DNA from: Candidatus Cloacimonadota bacterium
GTDB taxonomy: Bacteria; Cloacimonadota; Cloacimonadia; Cloacimonadales; Cloacimonadaceae
Length of the DNA stretch: 44,300 nucleotides
Assembly (NCBI GenBank): GCA_028695495.1
Contig: JAQVIX010000010.1
Coordinates: 1-44,300 of the forward strand
Reading direction: 5' to 3'
Shown: one piece after another, positions 22,892 to 31,468 of the stretch
How the letters are laid out: each line of letters begins with the position of its first letter
Numbering within the stretch: the stretch's first letter is position 1
The notes under the pieces: generated by a model
The model's database searches: none
The model's input: only the letters and a program-made list of their open reading frames with translations
What the model was told of the DNA's origin: nothing
Position numbers and translations under genes: made by a program

Positions 22892-24177
22892 AGCGGCGGC
22901 TGCCCTATATCTTCCTTATTTTGGTGCTGCTTACGCCCATGCTGATCCGGCTTTCCGGGGAAGAAACGGATGAAAATATCATGCTGCTTTACGATGAGGA
23001 TTATCCGGAGGATTTGGATACTTTGGAGGAATTTATCCAAAGCTATTACCTGCTTTTGGATAGCGATAACTACCTGAAAAGTTATAAGTATATAAGCCAT
23101 AGCAAGAATAAACTGCATAATGACCAGATTGCGCTGAGCCAGTTTTACCGTAAGCTTTTGGAGCTAAGAAACGGACGCCGCGAGCAGGTGGTGATATATC
23201 AAATTGGCGATTCCCACGTGCAGAGCGGCTACTTTAGCGGTACCGCCCGCAGCACTTTGCAGAAATACTTTGGTAATGCCGGGCGCGGACTCGTTTTCCC
23301 GCTAAAGGCGGCAAAAACAAATCAGCCGGATGATTATCGCATCAGCGTTTCGGGTGCCTATCAAAAGAGCGAAAAGCCGCGCAGTCTCAGCGGCTATACC
23401 CTGAAAATGGGCGAACAAAATAGTCTGGAGATCAAGACCAACAATTTCTTTAATATCGACTGCCGTTTTGACGAGGTATTGGTAATCTCCGATGGCGATT
23501 CGCAGCTTTCGCGCAAAGATAACCCCTGGAGCCGGCATTACCAGCGCGAGATTCACGGGGACTACCTGGTAGAACGCCTGCGCAAAGAAGACTATAGCAA
23601 CCAGTGCAATCTAAAGCTGGGTAAGGGCTTTGAAAAGCTCTATGGGCTTTCCTTGCAACGCAGTGAAGGTGGGCTATTGTATCACTCCATGGGGGTAAAT
23701 GGTGCCGGATTTTACACTTTGGCAGATGAAAGCGAGCTATTTGACCAAATCCGCATCCTGCAGCCGGATTTGATTATCGTTTCACTGGGCACAAACGACG
23801 CCATGGGCACTTACCGGGCAGACTTTGTGCGCGGCAATCTTATGCGTTTTGTAAGTAAACTAAGCGAAGCAAATCCGGAAAGCGAACTGCTTTTTACCCT
23901 GCCACCGGATTCTTACAAAGGTGGACGTCCGAATGCGGATTTGGCAAAGCTGGAAAAGGAAATAAGCGAGCTAAGCAAGGCAAAAGGCTACGCTTATTGG
24001 CAGCTTTCGGAAGTAATGGGCGGCAAAGGCAGCGTAAGTAAATGGCGCAATAACGGCATGGCTGCCAAAGACTTGCTGCATTACACCCCCAAGGGCTATA
24101 TGTTGCAGGGACAGCTTTTTTATCAGGCGCTACTAAAAGGCTACAAGGATTATAGCGAAGTAAGGGAAATAAAATGA
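22888..24177 (+). CDS. second membrane-anchored SGNH-hydrolase-fold protein (acyl transfer)
   Basis: A 429-residue protein with an N-terminal membrane segment or uncleaved signal (about residues 5-21) and complete SGNH motifs: block I VIYQIGDSHVQSGY (S109), block III SLGTNDAMG and block V KDLLHYTPKGY (D395/H398). It starts at a TTG that overlaps the previous stop (TTGA), with GGAGG 4 bases before it. Its own stop overlaps the MBOAT start (ATGA). It is a paralogue in fold, not a close duplicate, of the upstream protein, which suggests two sequential or alternative acyl acceptors. Confidence 0.8.
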   Translation: MKRRLPYIFLILVLLTPMLIRLSGEETDENIMLLYDEDYPEDLDTLEEFIQSYYLLLDSDNYLKSYKYISHSKNKLHNDQIALSQFYRKLLELRNGRREQVVIYQIGDSHVQSGYFSGTARSTLQKYFGNAGRGLVFPLKAAKTNQPDDYRISVSGAYQKSEKPRSLSGYTLKMGEQNSLEIKTNNFFNIDCRFDEVLVISDGDSQLSRKDNPWSRHYQREIHGDYLVERLRKEDYSNQCNLKLGKGFEKLYGLSLQRSEGGLLYHSMGVNGAGFYTLADESELFDQIRILQPDLIIVSLGTNDAMGTYRADFVRGNLMRFVSKLSEANPESELLFTLPPDSYKGGRPNADLAKLEKEISELSKAKGYAYWQLSEVMGGKGSVSKWRNNGMAAKDLLHYTPKGYMLQGQLFYQALLKGYKDYSEVREIK

Positions 24178-25637
24178 CGGACAGCCTGCTAAAGATATTG
24201 GACACACTCAAATACGATATGGGCAATCCTCTGCTTTTCAATAGCAGTTTCTTCCTCTTTTTCTTTATCGTAATACTGCTTTTTTACCCCTTTATCGTAA
24301 AACGCGTGCAATTTCGCACCTGGTTTTTGCTTTTAGCCTCGCTGTATTTTTATTACAAAACCAGCGGCTTATTCATTTTGCTCCTAATCGCCACGGCTGG
24401 AATCAATTACGTTTTGGGAGCGCTTATCTACCGCAGTGATAAGAAGGGAGTAAGGCTAAGCCTCTTGATGCTAAGCCTTATCTGGAATCTGGGCACTTTG
24501 GGGTATTACAAATATACAAACTTTATCTTTGATACTATCAATAGCTTAAGTGGCGCCAGCCTGCCGAATCTGGATATCTTTTTGCCGGTGGGGATCAGCT
24601 TTTTTACCTTCCAAACCTGGAGCTACACCCTGGATGTGTATTACCGCAAGCTAAAGCCCATCCATAGCTTCAAGGATTTCGCCTTTTTCGTGGCATTTTT
24701 CCCGCAATTAGTGGCGGGACCTATCGTGCGCGCCAGCTACTTTATCCCTCAGATAAATAAGCACTTAAGCCTGGATAAAGAGACCATCGCGCGTGCCTTG
24801 GTCTTGATCTTTGCCGGTCTTTTGAAAAAAGGTGTGATTGCGGATTATCTTTCTATAAACTTCGTGGAGCGCGTCTTTGAAAACCCGGCACTCTTTTCGG
24901 GACTGGAGAGTCTTATTAGCGTATATGCTTATGCGCTACAGATTTATTGCGATTTTAGCGGATATTCGGATATCGCCATCGGCATTGCCGCTTTCTTGGG
25001 TTTTGAATTGCCCATAAACTTCAATAGTCCCTATAAAGCACAAACGATTACGGATTTTTGGCGGCGCTGGCATATCTCGCTTTCCAGCTGGCTAAGGGAC
25101 TACCTCTATATCCCCCTGGGGGGCAACCGCAAAGGGAAAGTAAGAACCCATCTGAACCTTTTGGCAACCATGCTTTTGGGGGGATTGTGGCATGGTGCAA
25201 GCTGGAACTTTGTATTTTGGGGCGGTTTGCACGGGCTGGCGCTGGTTTTCGATAAATGGTGGCTAAAGCGTAAGATTATGGAATATAAAGGAGTGCGCAT
25301 CCTCAGTGCGATTATCACCTTCCATTTTGTGTGCTTTACCTGGATCTTCTTTAGAAGTCCGGATTTTGGCAGCTCCTGGCAGATGATTTCCCGCATTTTC
25401 AACACTTTTAATGTGCAGCAGCTACCGGTTTGGTTTGCAGGATACCGCATTCCGGCGCTTTTGATGGTAATTGGCTTTATTGCGCATTATCTGCCAGACA
25501 ATTGGGAGCGCTGGCAGGAGCGGGTATTGATGCGCCTGCCCTGGGTAGCGCAATCCCTTGTCTTAGCCTTTGTAATCTGGATACTCTTTCAGGCTAAAAG
25601 CGCTGATATTCAACCCTTTATCTACTTTCAGTTTTAG
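24174..25637 (+). CDS. MBOAT-family membrane O-acyltransferase (AlgI-like)
   Basis: A 487-residue polytopic membrane protein with about ten or more hydrophobic segments. Family motifs are present: VGISFFTFQTWSYTLD, ALQIYCDFSGYSDIAIG, ITDFWRRWHISLSSWLRDYL, YIPLGG and the active-site histidine in GGLWHGASWNF (about H340). MBOAT proteins of this type move acyl groups across the membrane for polysaccharide O-acetylation. The SGNH proteins encoded just upstream, with 4-base overlaps, are the likely periplasmic transferases. Confidence 0.93.
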   Translation: MTDSLLKILDTLKYDMGNPLLFNSSFFLFFFIVILLFYPFIVKRVQFRTWFLLLASLYFYYKTSGLFILLLIATAGINYVLGALIYRSDKKGVRLSLLMLSLIWNLGTLGYYKYTNFIFDTINSLSGASLPNLDIFLPVGISFFTFQTWSYTLDVYYRKLKPIHSFKDFAFFVAFFPQLVAGPIVRASYFIPQINKHLSLDKETIARALVLIFAGLLKKGVIADYLSINFVERVFENPALFSGLESLISVYAYALQIYCDFSGYSDIAIGIAAFLGFELPINFNSPYKAQTITDFWRRWHISLSSWLRDYLYIPLGGNRKGKVRTHLNLLATMLLGGLWHGASWNFVFWGGLHGLALVFDKWWLKRKIMEYKGVRILSAIITFHFVCFTWIFFRSPDFGSSWQMISRIFNTFNVQQLPVWFAGYRIPALLMVIGFIAHYLPDNWERWQERVLMRLPWVAQSLVLAFVIWILFQAKSADIQPFIYFQF

Positions 25638-25645
25638 GAGGAGAA

Positions 25646-26794
25646 ATGCTTTATTTAAAACCTGCTTTGCAGGATTATGCTTGGGGTTCCCAAACCGTGG
25701 TTCAGGATTTATTAGGGATCAAAACTCCGGAAATCATCGCCGAGATGTGGCTGGGAGCGCATCCCAAGGCGCCCTCAATGGTGGCTGGACAGCCTTTGGA
25801 TAGGCTGATTGCTGCTGAGCCACAGCGTTTTGGGAAAGCAGGGAAGGGACTAAGCTATTTACTGAAGATATTGGCTGCCGAAGCACCGCTTTCCATTCAG
25901 GTGCATCCTAATAAAACTCAGGCAGAAATGGGCTGGGCACGAGAAGAAGCTGCTGGCATCCCAGTGGAAAGCCCATTTAGAAATTATCGTGATGATAACC
26001 ATAAGCCGGAATTGATTATGGCACTTAGTCCCTTTGAAGCGCTTTGTGGGATAAGGGATTACCGGCAGATGGCGGAGATATGGCAGGAAATGGGGATTGG
26101 GGATTTGTTTAAGGCTTTTGCCGCTTTTTGCCAAGCGCTGGATTATGAAAGTTTTAAGGCATTATATCAGGAAATCCTCTATCAGCCGCAGCCGGAATTG
26201 GCTAAACGGCTGGCAAAGCTGAAGATAAAGGGTAAATACAGCAAAGAAATCCGCTGCGCTCAAAAGCTGCTTTCATTTTATCCGGAAGATAATTTCATAC
26301 TGGCGCCTTTCATCATGAATCTGCTTTATTTAGAGCCTTTTAGCGCCATCTATCTGGATGCGGGTATCCCCCACGCCTATTTGCATGGGGCAGGGGTGGA
26401 GATCATGGCAAGCGGAGATAATGTGTTACGCGCCGGTCTTAGCCCAAAGCATATCGATAAAGCGGAATTGCTGAAGATTGTGGAATTAAAGCCTTATTTG
26501 CCAGAGATTATCCAGCCTGAAGCGGAGAATAATAAGCTCTTACGCTATCCGGTGCCGGTAAAGGATTTTAGTTTATTTAGTTGCCAAATTGATGGCAAAA
26601 TGGAGCTGAATGGGCTTAAGAATCCGGCAATTGTATTGGTGTTAGAGGGAAAGCTCGAAATCAAGGGCGCTGTGGAAAACCGATACTTGTCCAAGGGTGA
26701 AGCGATAATGCTACTCCAAGAGGACATGCCGCTAAGCGCTGAAGGTGAGGGGTATTTTGTGGTGGCGATGCCGGGCAATGCAGGTGTTAGGTAG
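25646..26794 (+). CDS. manA: mannose-6-phosphate isomerase, class I
   Basis: A 382-residue type I phosphomannose isomerase, interconverting fructose 6-phosphate and mannose 6-phosphate. Zinc-site and active-site motifs are visible: LSIQVHPNKTQAE, NHKPELI, GIPHAYLHG and SGDNVLRAGLSPKHID. AGGAGG lies 4 bases before ATG, and the gene starts 8 bases after the MBOAT stop, so it is the last gene of the same operon. This links the acylation genes to mannose-based sugar nucleotide supply, suggesting that the modified polymer contains mannose or a derivative (inference). Confidence 0.92.
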   Translation: MLYLKPALQDYAWGSQTVVQDLLGIKTPEIIAEMWLGAHPKAPSMVAGQPLDRLIAAEPQRFGKAGKGLSYLLKILAAEAPLSIQVHPNKTQAEMGWAREEAAGIPVESPFRNYRDDNHKPELIMALSPFEALCGIRDYRQMAEIWQEMGIGDLFKAFAAFCQALDYESFKALYQEILYQPQPELAKRLAKLKIKGKYSKEIRCAQKLLSFYPEDNFILAPFIMNLLYLEPFSAIYLDAGIPHAYLHGAGVEIMASGDNVLRAGLSPKHIDKAELLKIVELKPYLPEIIQPEAENNKLLRYPVPVKDFSLFSCQIDGKMELNGLKNPAIVLVLEGKLEIKGAVENRYLSKGEAIMLLQEDMPLSAEGEGYFVVAMPGNAGVR

Positions 26795-26871
26795 CAGGTC
26801 GCAGGTGGCAGGCGCTGCGCTCGGGGATAAGTTGCTTTGTTGTTTGGTTGATTAGTTCATAATTAGCTTAG

Positions 26872-26909
26872 GGCATAGGGCATAGGGCATAGAGCATAGA
26901 GCATAGGGC
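26872..26909. repeat. 7-bp tandem repeat, five units
   Basis: GGCATAG occurs three times, then AGCATAG twice, followed by a partial unit. The first three units are identical. Confidence 0.85.
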
Positions 26910-26998
26910 TGAGAGCAATCTATCCTGCGATAGCATTCGCGAAAAATAGCGTAATAATTCGCGATAATTAGTGGTAGACTCCTGTTTTCCTATAACCC

Positions 26999-27025
26999 AA
27001 AAAGGGCAGCCACTATGGACTGCCC
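26999..27025 (-). terminator. intrinsic terminator after the 1009-residue secreted protein gene
   Basis: On the minus strand a stem GGGCAG/CTGCCC with loop TCCATAGTGG is followed at once by TTTTTGGG. It lies about 70 bases past the stop codon at 27097. Confidence 0.65.
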
Positions 27026-27096
27026 CAATTTGTATCTATCAGATTAGCGTCAGCGCCTGACACTTGAGACCAGACACCTGACATCTATCAAGGCAC

Positions 27097-30000
27097 TTAC
27101 TTCATAAGTAGCATCTTACGGGTGCGGGTATCTTTCGCTGTTTTGGCAGTATAGAAATACACGCCGCTGGCTACATCGCGTCCTCTGGCATCTTTGCCAT
27201 CCCAGCTAAAGCTGTGTTCGCCCTTGGGCAAATCGCCGCTGAATACTTCCTTTACCAATTGTCCTTTGGCGTTGTATATCTTCAGGCTCAACGCACCGGA
27301 TTGGGGCAGGCTAAGAGCGATATTGGTATGCGGATTGAAGGGGTTCGGGTAGTTTTGCTTCAGGCTCAATCTCGCAAGCTGCGGACTGTTATTGTCGGGA
27401 TTTGCCATGCTTTCGTTATTCACCTTTTGCATGTAAAGCCCCAATATCTCGGTTTTCCCGCTGCTAATACCATCTGCCCAAATCACATAAACTTCGTTAT
27501 TTAGCGTTACCGCTACGGGTTCATACTGATTTTTGGGAGCATCGCAAAGCACCTGTCCATGGGGACTAAACACCATGCCATCGTGGGAATTAAGGTAATT
27601 GTAATAAATATCGCTTTCGATGGAGCTATAGTCTGTCCAGCCCAGAAATACTCCGTTATCAGCAAAGCTGGCAAGGGCGGGATTGCTTTGAGTGGAGTCT
27701 TTTTGCACGGCAAAATAGCCTAAATCTCCCCACAAGGGGCTGCCATCAAAGCCATATTTGTGCACTGCGATATCGGGCATGCCACCAACGCTTTCGCACC
27801 AGGCATATACCATGCCGTGGTTTGTAGCAGTTAGGGCGGGCAATTCCTGTTCGCGATTTCTATTTGCCAGGATCTGCCCCTCATCATCCCAAAGGCGCTC
27901 GCCATTGCGAGTCATATTTTGGGCATAATACTGGAAGCGGATGCCATCACGTTTGTCTCTCCAGATTACGTTGATCCCCTGCGGACTGCGCACTGCCATG
28001 GGCGAAAGCTGGGAAGTGGAAGTACCTTCCACACTCATGGGATTACCCTTTTCGCTAAAGCCATTAGCAGTTGTGCCATCGGGATTTACGCGTTTTGCCC
28101 AGATTGTTTCATATTCGTAGGCAGATTCCAGGCGGTGCCACATATACATATCGTCGATAAGGGCGTGCAAACGGCATTCGTTTGCCAATTCCGCACTGGA
28201 AAATATGGAGATTTCCGTGCCGTTGGGTCCCCAAAGCATATTGCCATTCTGGATTCTCTGCCCATAAACGCGGTAGAAAATCAAGAATATATCATATTGA
28301 ACCCATTCCGACCAACCTACGTAAAAGGAATCGTTGTAATAGCTAATCTTGGGATTGATCTGACTTAAGGTATAGTCTTGGGTAATCTTACGACCGTCTG
28401 CCTCCCACTGGCGTTCGCCAGCAGCATTGAAAAGCTGGGCGTAGATCATGGGGTTACCTTCGCGGCTATCTTCCCAAACAATGGCAAAACCATTATCCGG
28501 GGTAATTACCACGTCTGCATTCTCTTGGTCTCCCACACCTTCCAGAGTTACGGGCATTCCGTTTACAGGAAAGCTGGTATTGCCATCTGCGCCAATAATC
28601 TGGTAATAAATGCGCTTACCTTTATTGCCAAAGCGGGTATCCTGCCATACGATAAGCACGTCATTGGCGCGCGGGTGCAGGCTGTATTGAGCCAGCGGAG
28701 CATCGCCGCTAAGCCCCCAAAATACTTCCGCACCATCTTCTTGCAGGAGGATATCGCCAGCGGGATTTAGTACCTGATAGTAAATGCCCACGCTGCCATT
28801 GCGCAAGTCCATCCAGTTGATAAAGATATTATCACCGCTTACCTTTACCAAACCGCCGTTTTGCTCGTAAGGCTGGGTGCAGATGGCTTTGCCGCCTTCG
28901 CCCCAAAGCGCTTCACCGGTAGCAGAGAGGTGCTGGGCATAAATATCGTCATTCGGGGCATTGCCATTGCGATAGTCGTCCCACACGATGTAAACTCCGC
29001 CGTTATTGTCTTTTGCCATACGTTGACCGATTTGGGCAAACTCGGCGGTAGCAACTGCGATGCCCTCATCTCCCCAGAGCTTTTGCCCGCTGGCACTAAG
29101 CTTCTGCGCAAAGAGGTCGCAATTCTGATTATCAAGGCGAAAATCTTCCCATACTATCACCACGGCATTATCGCTGGTGGCCTGGATGCGGGGGTTCTGT
29201 TGGGGAATGATGGGCATCACGCCCTGTTCGCCCATCACCACAAAAGGTTCTTGCCAAAGCTTTTGCCCTGCCAGATTCACTTTTTGGGCGTAGATATCCG
29301 GATCATCACTACGTTTATCCATCCAGGTAAATACAAAGTCGCCGCCGCTAAGCGCTGCTAAACGAACGCCGGATTGCTCGCCCGGTGCTACTGCCAATTC
29401 CAAAGGTTGATCCCATACCATGTTGCCATTGGCGTCAAAGCGTTTGGCATAGATATCCTTTGCGCCTACAAAATCCAGCACATAAGCCAATATCATGCCA
29501 CCCTGTCCATCCGGCAGCATGGTATTTTGGATTTCGTCTCCTTCGGCATTGGCGATGGGGATACCATTTAACGTCCAAAGCGGGGCGCCAGCAGAAGAAA
29601 TGCGCTGGGCATATAAGTCCTTGCTGGGATTGCGGCTATCACCCCAAATAATGAAGGCACCGCCAGCGTTATCCGCTTCCATATTTAGCCCCAATTGCAT
29701 TACGGGCAAGGTGCAAACGGGAACTCCGCCTTCCTGCCAAAGCAATTCACCAGCTTCATTGATCTTTTGGGCATAAACGTCGCCATCGGGATCGAAACAA
29801 AAATCTATCCAGGCAATGATGTAATTGCCATCGGAAGTGCGGGTGATAACGGGGTCTTCCTGACGGTCGGGTTTGCCATCGATCAAAAGAGGCTCGCCCC
29901 AAACCGCATTACCAGCAGCATCTACCTTTTGCGCCCAAAGGTCGCGCTCGGTAAGCTTGGTATCGCTCCAAACGTAGATTGCGCCGCCATCGCCGGTTTC

Positions 30001-30126
30001 ACAACCGGTGCGGAACCACTCGATATTTACTCCCTGACGGATGGGCACCGCTGCGTCCCACATTGTGGCTGCCGAAAGCATGCTGCATAAGGCAAGCAGC
30101 ACTATTAACAGATATAGGTTTCTCAT
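27097..30126 (-). CDS. secreted beta-propeller-like repeat protein with FlgD-like sorting domain
   Basis: A 1009-residue exported protein with a signal peptide (about 1-19). It is built from roughly a dozen or more repeats of about 55 residues with the pattern W-x-D-x-R, then D-[IL]-[YF]-A-Q, then G-x-x-LW (for example VWEDFRLDNQNCDLFAQ, IWRDKRDGIRFQYYAQ). The last 85 residues are a FlgD-like/type IX-style sorting domain (NYPNPFNPHTNI, IYNAKGQLV, GKDARGRDVASGVYF, MLLMK). No enzyme motif is seen, so a structural or binding surface protein is likely. I start at ATG 30126 because AAGGAG lies 6 bases upstream and the signal peptide begins there; a longer frame to 30183 has no such support. Confidence 0.8.
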   Translation of the reverse strand: MRNLYLLIVLLALCSMLSAATMWDAAVPIRQGVNIEWFRTGCETGDGGAIYVWSDTKLTERDLWAQKVDAAGNAVWGEPLLIDGKPDRQEDPVITRTSDGNYIIAWIDFCFDPDGDVYAQKINEAGELLWQEGGVPVCTLPVMQLGLNMEADNAGGAFIIWGDSRNPSKDLYAQRISSAGAPLWTLNGIPIANAEGDEIQNTMLPDGQGGMILAYVLDFVGAKDIYAKRFDANGNMVWDQPLELAVAPGEQSGVRLAALSGGDFVFTWMDKRSDDPDIYAQKVNLAGQKLWQEPFVVMGEQGVMPIIPQQNPRIQATSDNAVVIVWEDFRLDNQNCDLFAQKLSASGQKLWGDEGIAVATAEFAQIGQRMAKDNNGGVYIVWDDYRNGNAPNDDIYAQHLSATGEALWGEGGKAICTQPYEQNGGLVKVSGDNIFINWMDLRNGSVGIYYQVLNPAGDILLQEDGAEVFWGLSGDAPLAQYSLHPRANDVLIVWQDTRFGNKGKRIYYQIIGADGNTSFPVNGMPVTLEGVGDQENADVVITPDNGFAIVWEDSREGNPMIYAQLFNAAGERQWEADGRKITQDYTLSQINPKISYYNDSFYVGWSEWVQYDIFLIFYRVYGQRIQNGNMLWGPNGTEISIFSSAELANECRLHALIDDMYMWHRLESAYEYETIWAKRVNPDGTTANGFSEKGNPMSVEGTSTSQLSPMAVRSPQGINVIWRDKRDGIRFQYYAQNMTRNGERLWDDEGQILANRNREQELPALTATNHGMVYAWCESVGGMPDIAVHKYGFDGSPLWGDLGYFAVQKDSTQSNPALASFADNGVFLGWTDYSSIESDIYYNYLNSHDGMVFSPHGQVLCDAPKNQYEPVAVTLNNEVYVIWADGISSGKTEILGLYMQKVNNESMANPDNNSPQLARLSLKQNYPNPFNPHTNIALSLPQSGALSLKIYNAKGQLVKEVFSGDLPKGEHSFSWDGKDARGRDVASGVYFYTAKTAKDTRTRKMLLMK

Positions 30127-30150
30127 TATTATCTCCTTGTTATTCATATA

Positions 30151-30179
30151 ATTATCATAATTTTTGGTGAAGCTGGCAA
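30151..30179 (-). promoter_or_regulatory. promoter of the 1009-residue secreted repeat protein gene
   Basis: On the minus strand TTGCCA (30179-30174), a 17-base spacer and GATAAT (30156-30151), about 25 bases before the start codon at 30126. Confidence 0.5.
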
Positions 30180-30244
30180 ACAAAATATTGCCATAGCTTT
30201 ATTAAATATGCAAAAAGAGTTCCAAAGCAGGCAATTGTTTGATT

Positions 30245-31468
30245 TCATTCGCTTTTATATACCCTGCGCCCTTGCACCAACACTTCCTGCAAATGGAAGC
30301 TATCTCCGCTAAAGCAAAGCTGGCTAAGGGTTTGATAAGCGGGGCTGAAGCCTTCGGGCAGTCGGAAGAAGAGCAAATCCGCTTGTTTGCCCACATCAAT
30401 AGAGCCAAGCAAGTGATCCAGCTCCAGAATGCGGGCATTGGCAAGCGTAAGGCGGTATAAAAGCTCTTCGGGCAGGATGGCGTCCTGGCTCTGGCGGTAG
30501 TTCATGAGTTTCGCCTGTTGCAACATATTCAGCGAGGTACCGGCGCCGATATCGCTTGCCAAACCAAAGGGGATGCCGGCTTCTTTGATGCGGCGGTAGG
30601 GGTATTCTCCGCTTTTGAGGTAGAAATTGGAATCCGGACAGTGGGCAAAGCTGCTGCCGCTCTCTTTGATGAGCTGTAGCTCGCTGTCGCTTAAGTGGAT
30701 AGCGTGTCCCATGATGCTGTGCGGGGTAAGCAGCCCATATTCTTGATAAACCGCCGTGTAGCTATCTTTATTAAAAAGCTCCTTTACCAAGGCTATTTCA
30801 TCGGTATTTTCGGAAAGGTGGCTTTGGATAAAGCTCTGGTGCTGGCGGGCATAAGCGCCTAATTCCCGCATGAGGTTTTCGCTGCAAGTAGGCGCAAAGC
30901 GGGGGCTGAGGATATGGGAAAGTAGTGGTGCATTCCATTTTTCAGTAAGTTCAAAGCTGTGTTTTAAGGCGTAATCCGTTGTTTGCAAAAGCACCTCTGG
31001 ACTATGTATATCCATCAGGGTCATGCCGATTTTGGCTTGCGCACCCAGCTCCTGGGCTACTTCAAAGGCAATCTCGGTGGCTTCCCTAAAGGGGGCGCTA
31101 TAAACCACGCTAAAGGTAGTGCCCTGTTTTATTAGCTCTTGGAAAAAGAGGGTGGCAGTGTGGCGGGCGTAGAGTGGGTCGCGAAAGCGCGCTTCTTCCG
31201 GGAATACCGCTTTTTCCAGCCAGGGGAGTAGCGCCGGGTAATAGATACCGCGGATAAAGTATTGCGGCAGATGCGTATGTAGATCGATAAAGCCGGGAAG
31301 CAAGAGGCACTTCCGGTAATCCTCCCAGGCGCCGAAGTGTTCGCCAAAGGGGCTGATGCTCTGGATAGTGCCGTTCTGGATGGCAATTACCTGATCCGGC
31401 AAATACTCCGTTTCTTCGCTGGAAATGGGATTAAAGATATTGCTGCGGATGTATCTTAGGGTGTCCAT
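30245..31468 (-). CDS. guaD: guanine deaminase (amidohydrolase superfamily)
   Basis: A 407-residue metal-dependent amidohydrolase. Zinc-site motifs match guanine deaminases: PGFIDLHTHLPQY (H64/H66), SHLSENTDE, GHAIHLSD and ASDIGAGTSL, plus AHCPDSNFYLKSG. It would convert guanine to xanthine in purine salvage or catabolism. ATG 31468 has AAGG 7 bases upstream; a GTG at 31483 lies deeper inside the preceding gene and is less likely. It overlaps the upstream FG-GAP gene by 13 bases and is the last gene of the nine-gene run. Chlorohydrolase-type deaminases of related substrate are a lesser possibility. Confidence 0.85.
   Translation of the reverse strand: MDTLRYIRSNIFNPISSEETEYLPDQVIAIQNGTIQSISPFGEHFGAWEDYRKCLLLPGFIDLHTHLPQYFIRGIYYPALLPWLEKAVFPEEARFRDPLYARHTATLFFQELIKQGTTFSVVYSAPFREATEIAFEVAQELGAQAKIGMTLMDIHSPEVLLQTTDYALKHSFELTEKWNAPLLSHILSPRFAPTCSENLMRELGAYARQHQSFIQSHLSENTDEIALVKELFNKDSYTAVYQEYGLLTPHSIMGHAIHLSDSELQLIKESGSSFAHCPDSNFYLKSGEYPYRRIKEAGIPFGLASDIGAGTSLNMLQQAKLMNYRQSQDAILPEELLYRLTLANARILELDHLLGSIDVGKQADLLFFRLPEGFSPAYQTLSQLCFSGDSFHLQEVLVQGRRVYKSE

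Larger units (their letters stand above)
26795..27096. other. convergent intergenic region with short tandem repeat and terminator
   Basis: No gene. It contains five 7-base units of [GA]GCATAG (26872-26906) and short CAGG-type repeats near each end (for example GCGCCTGACACTTGAGACC). The minus-strand terminator is at 26999-27025. Confidence 0.5.
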
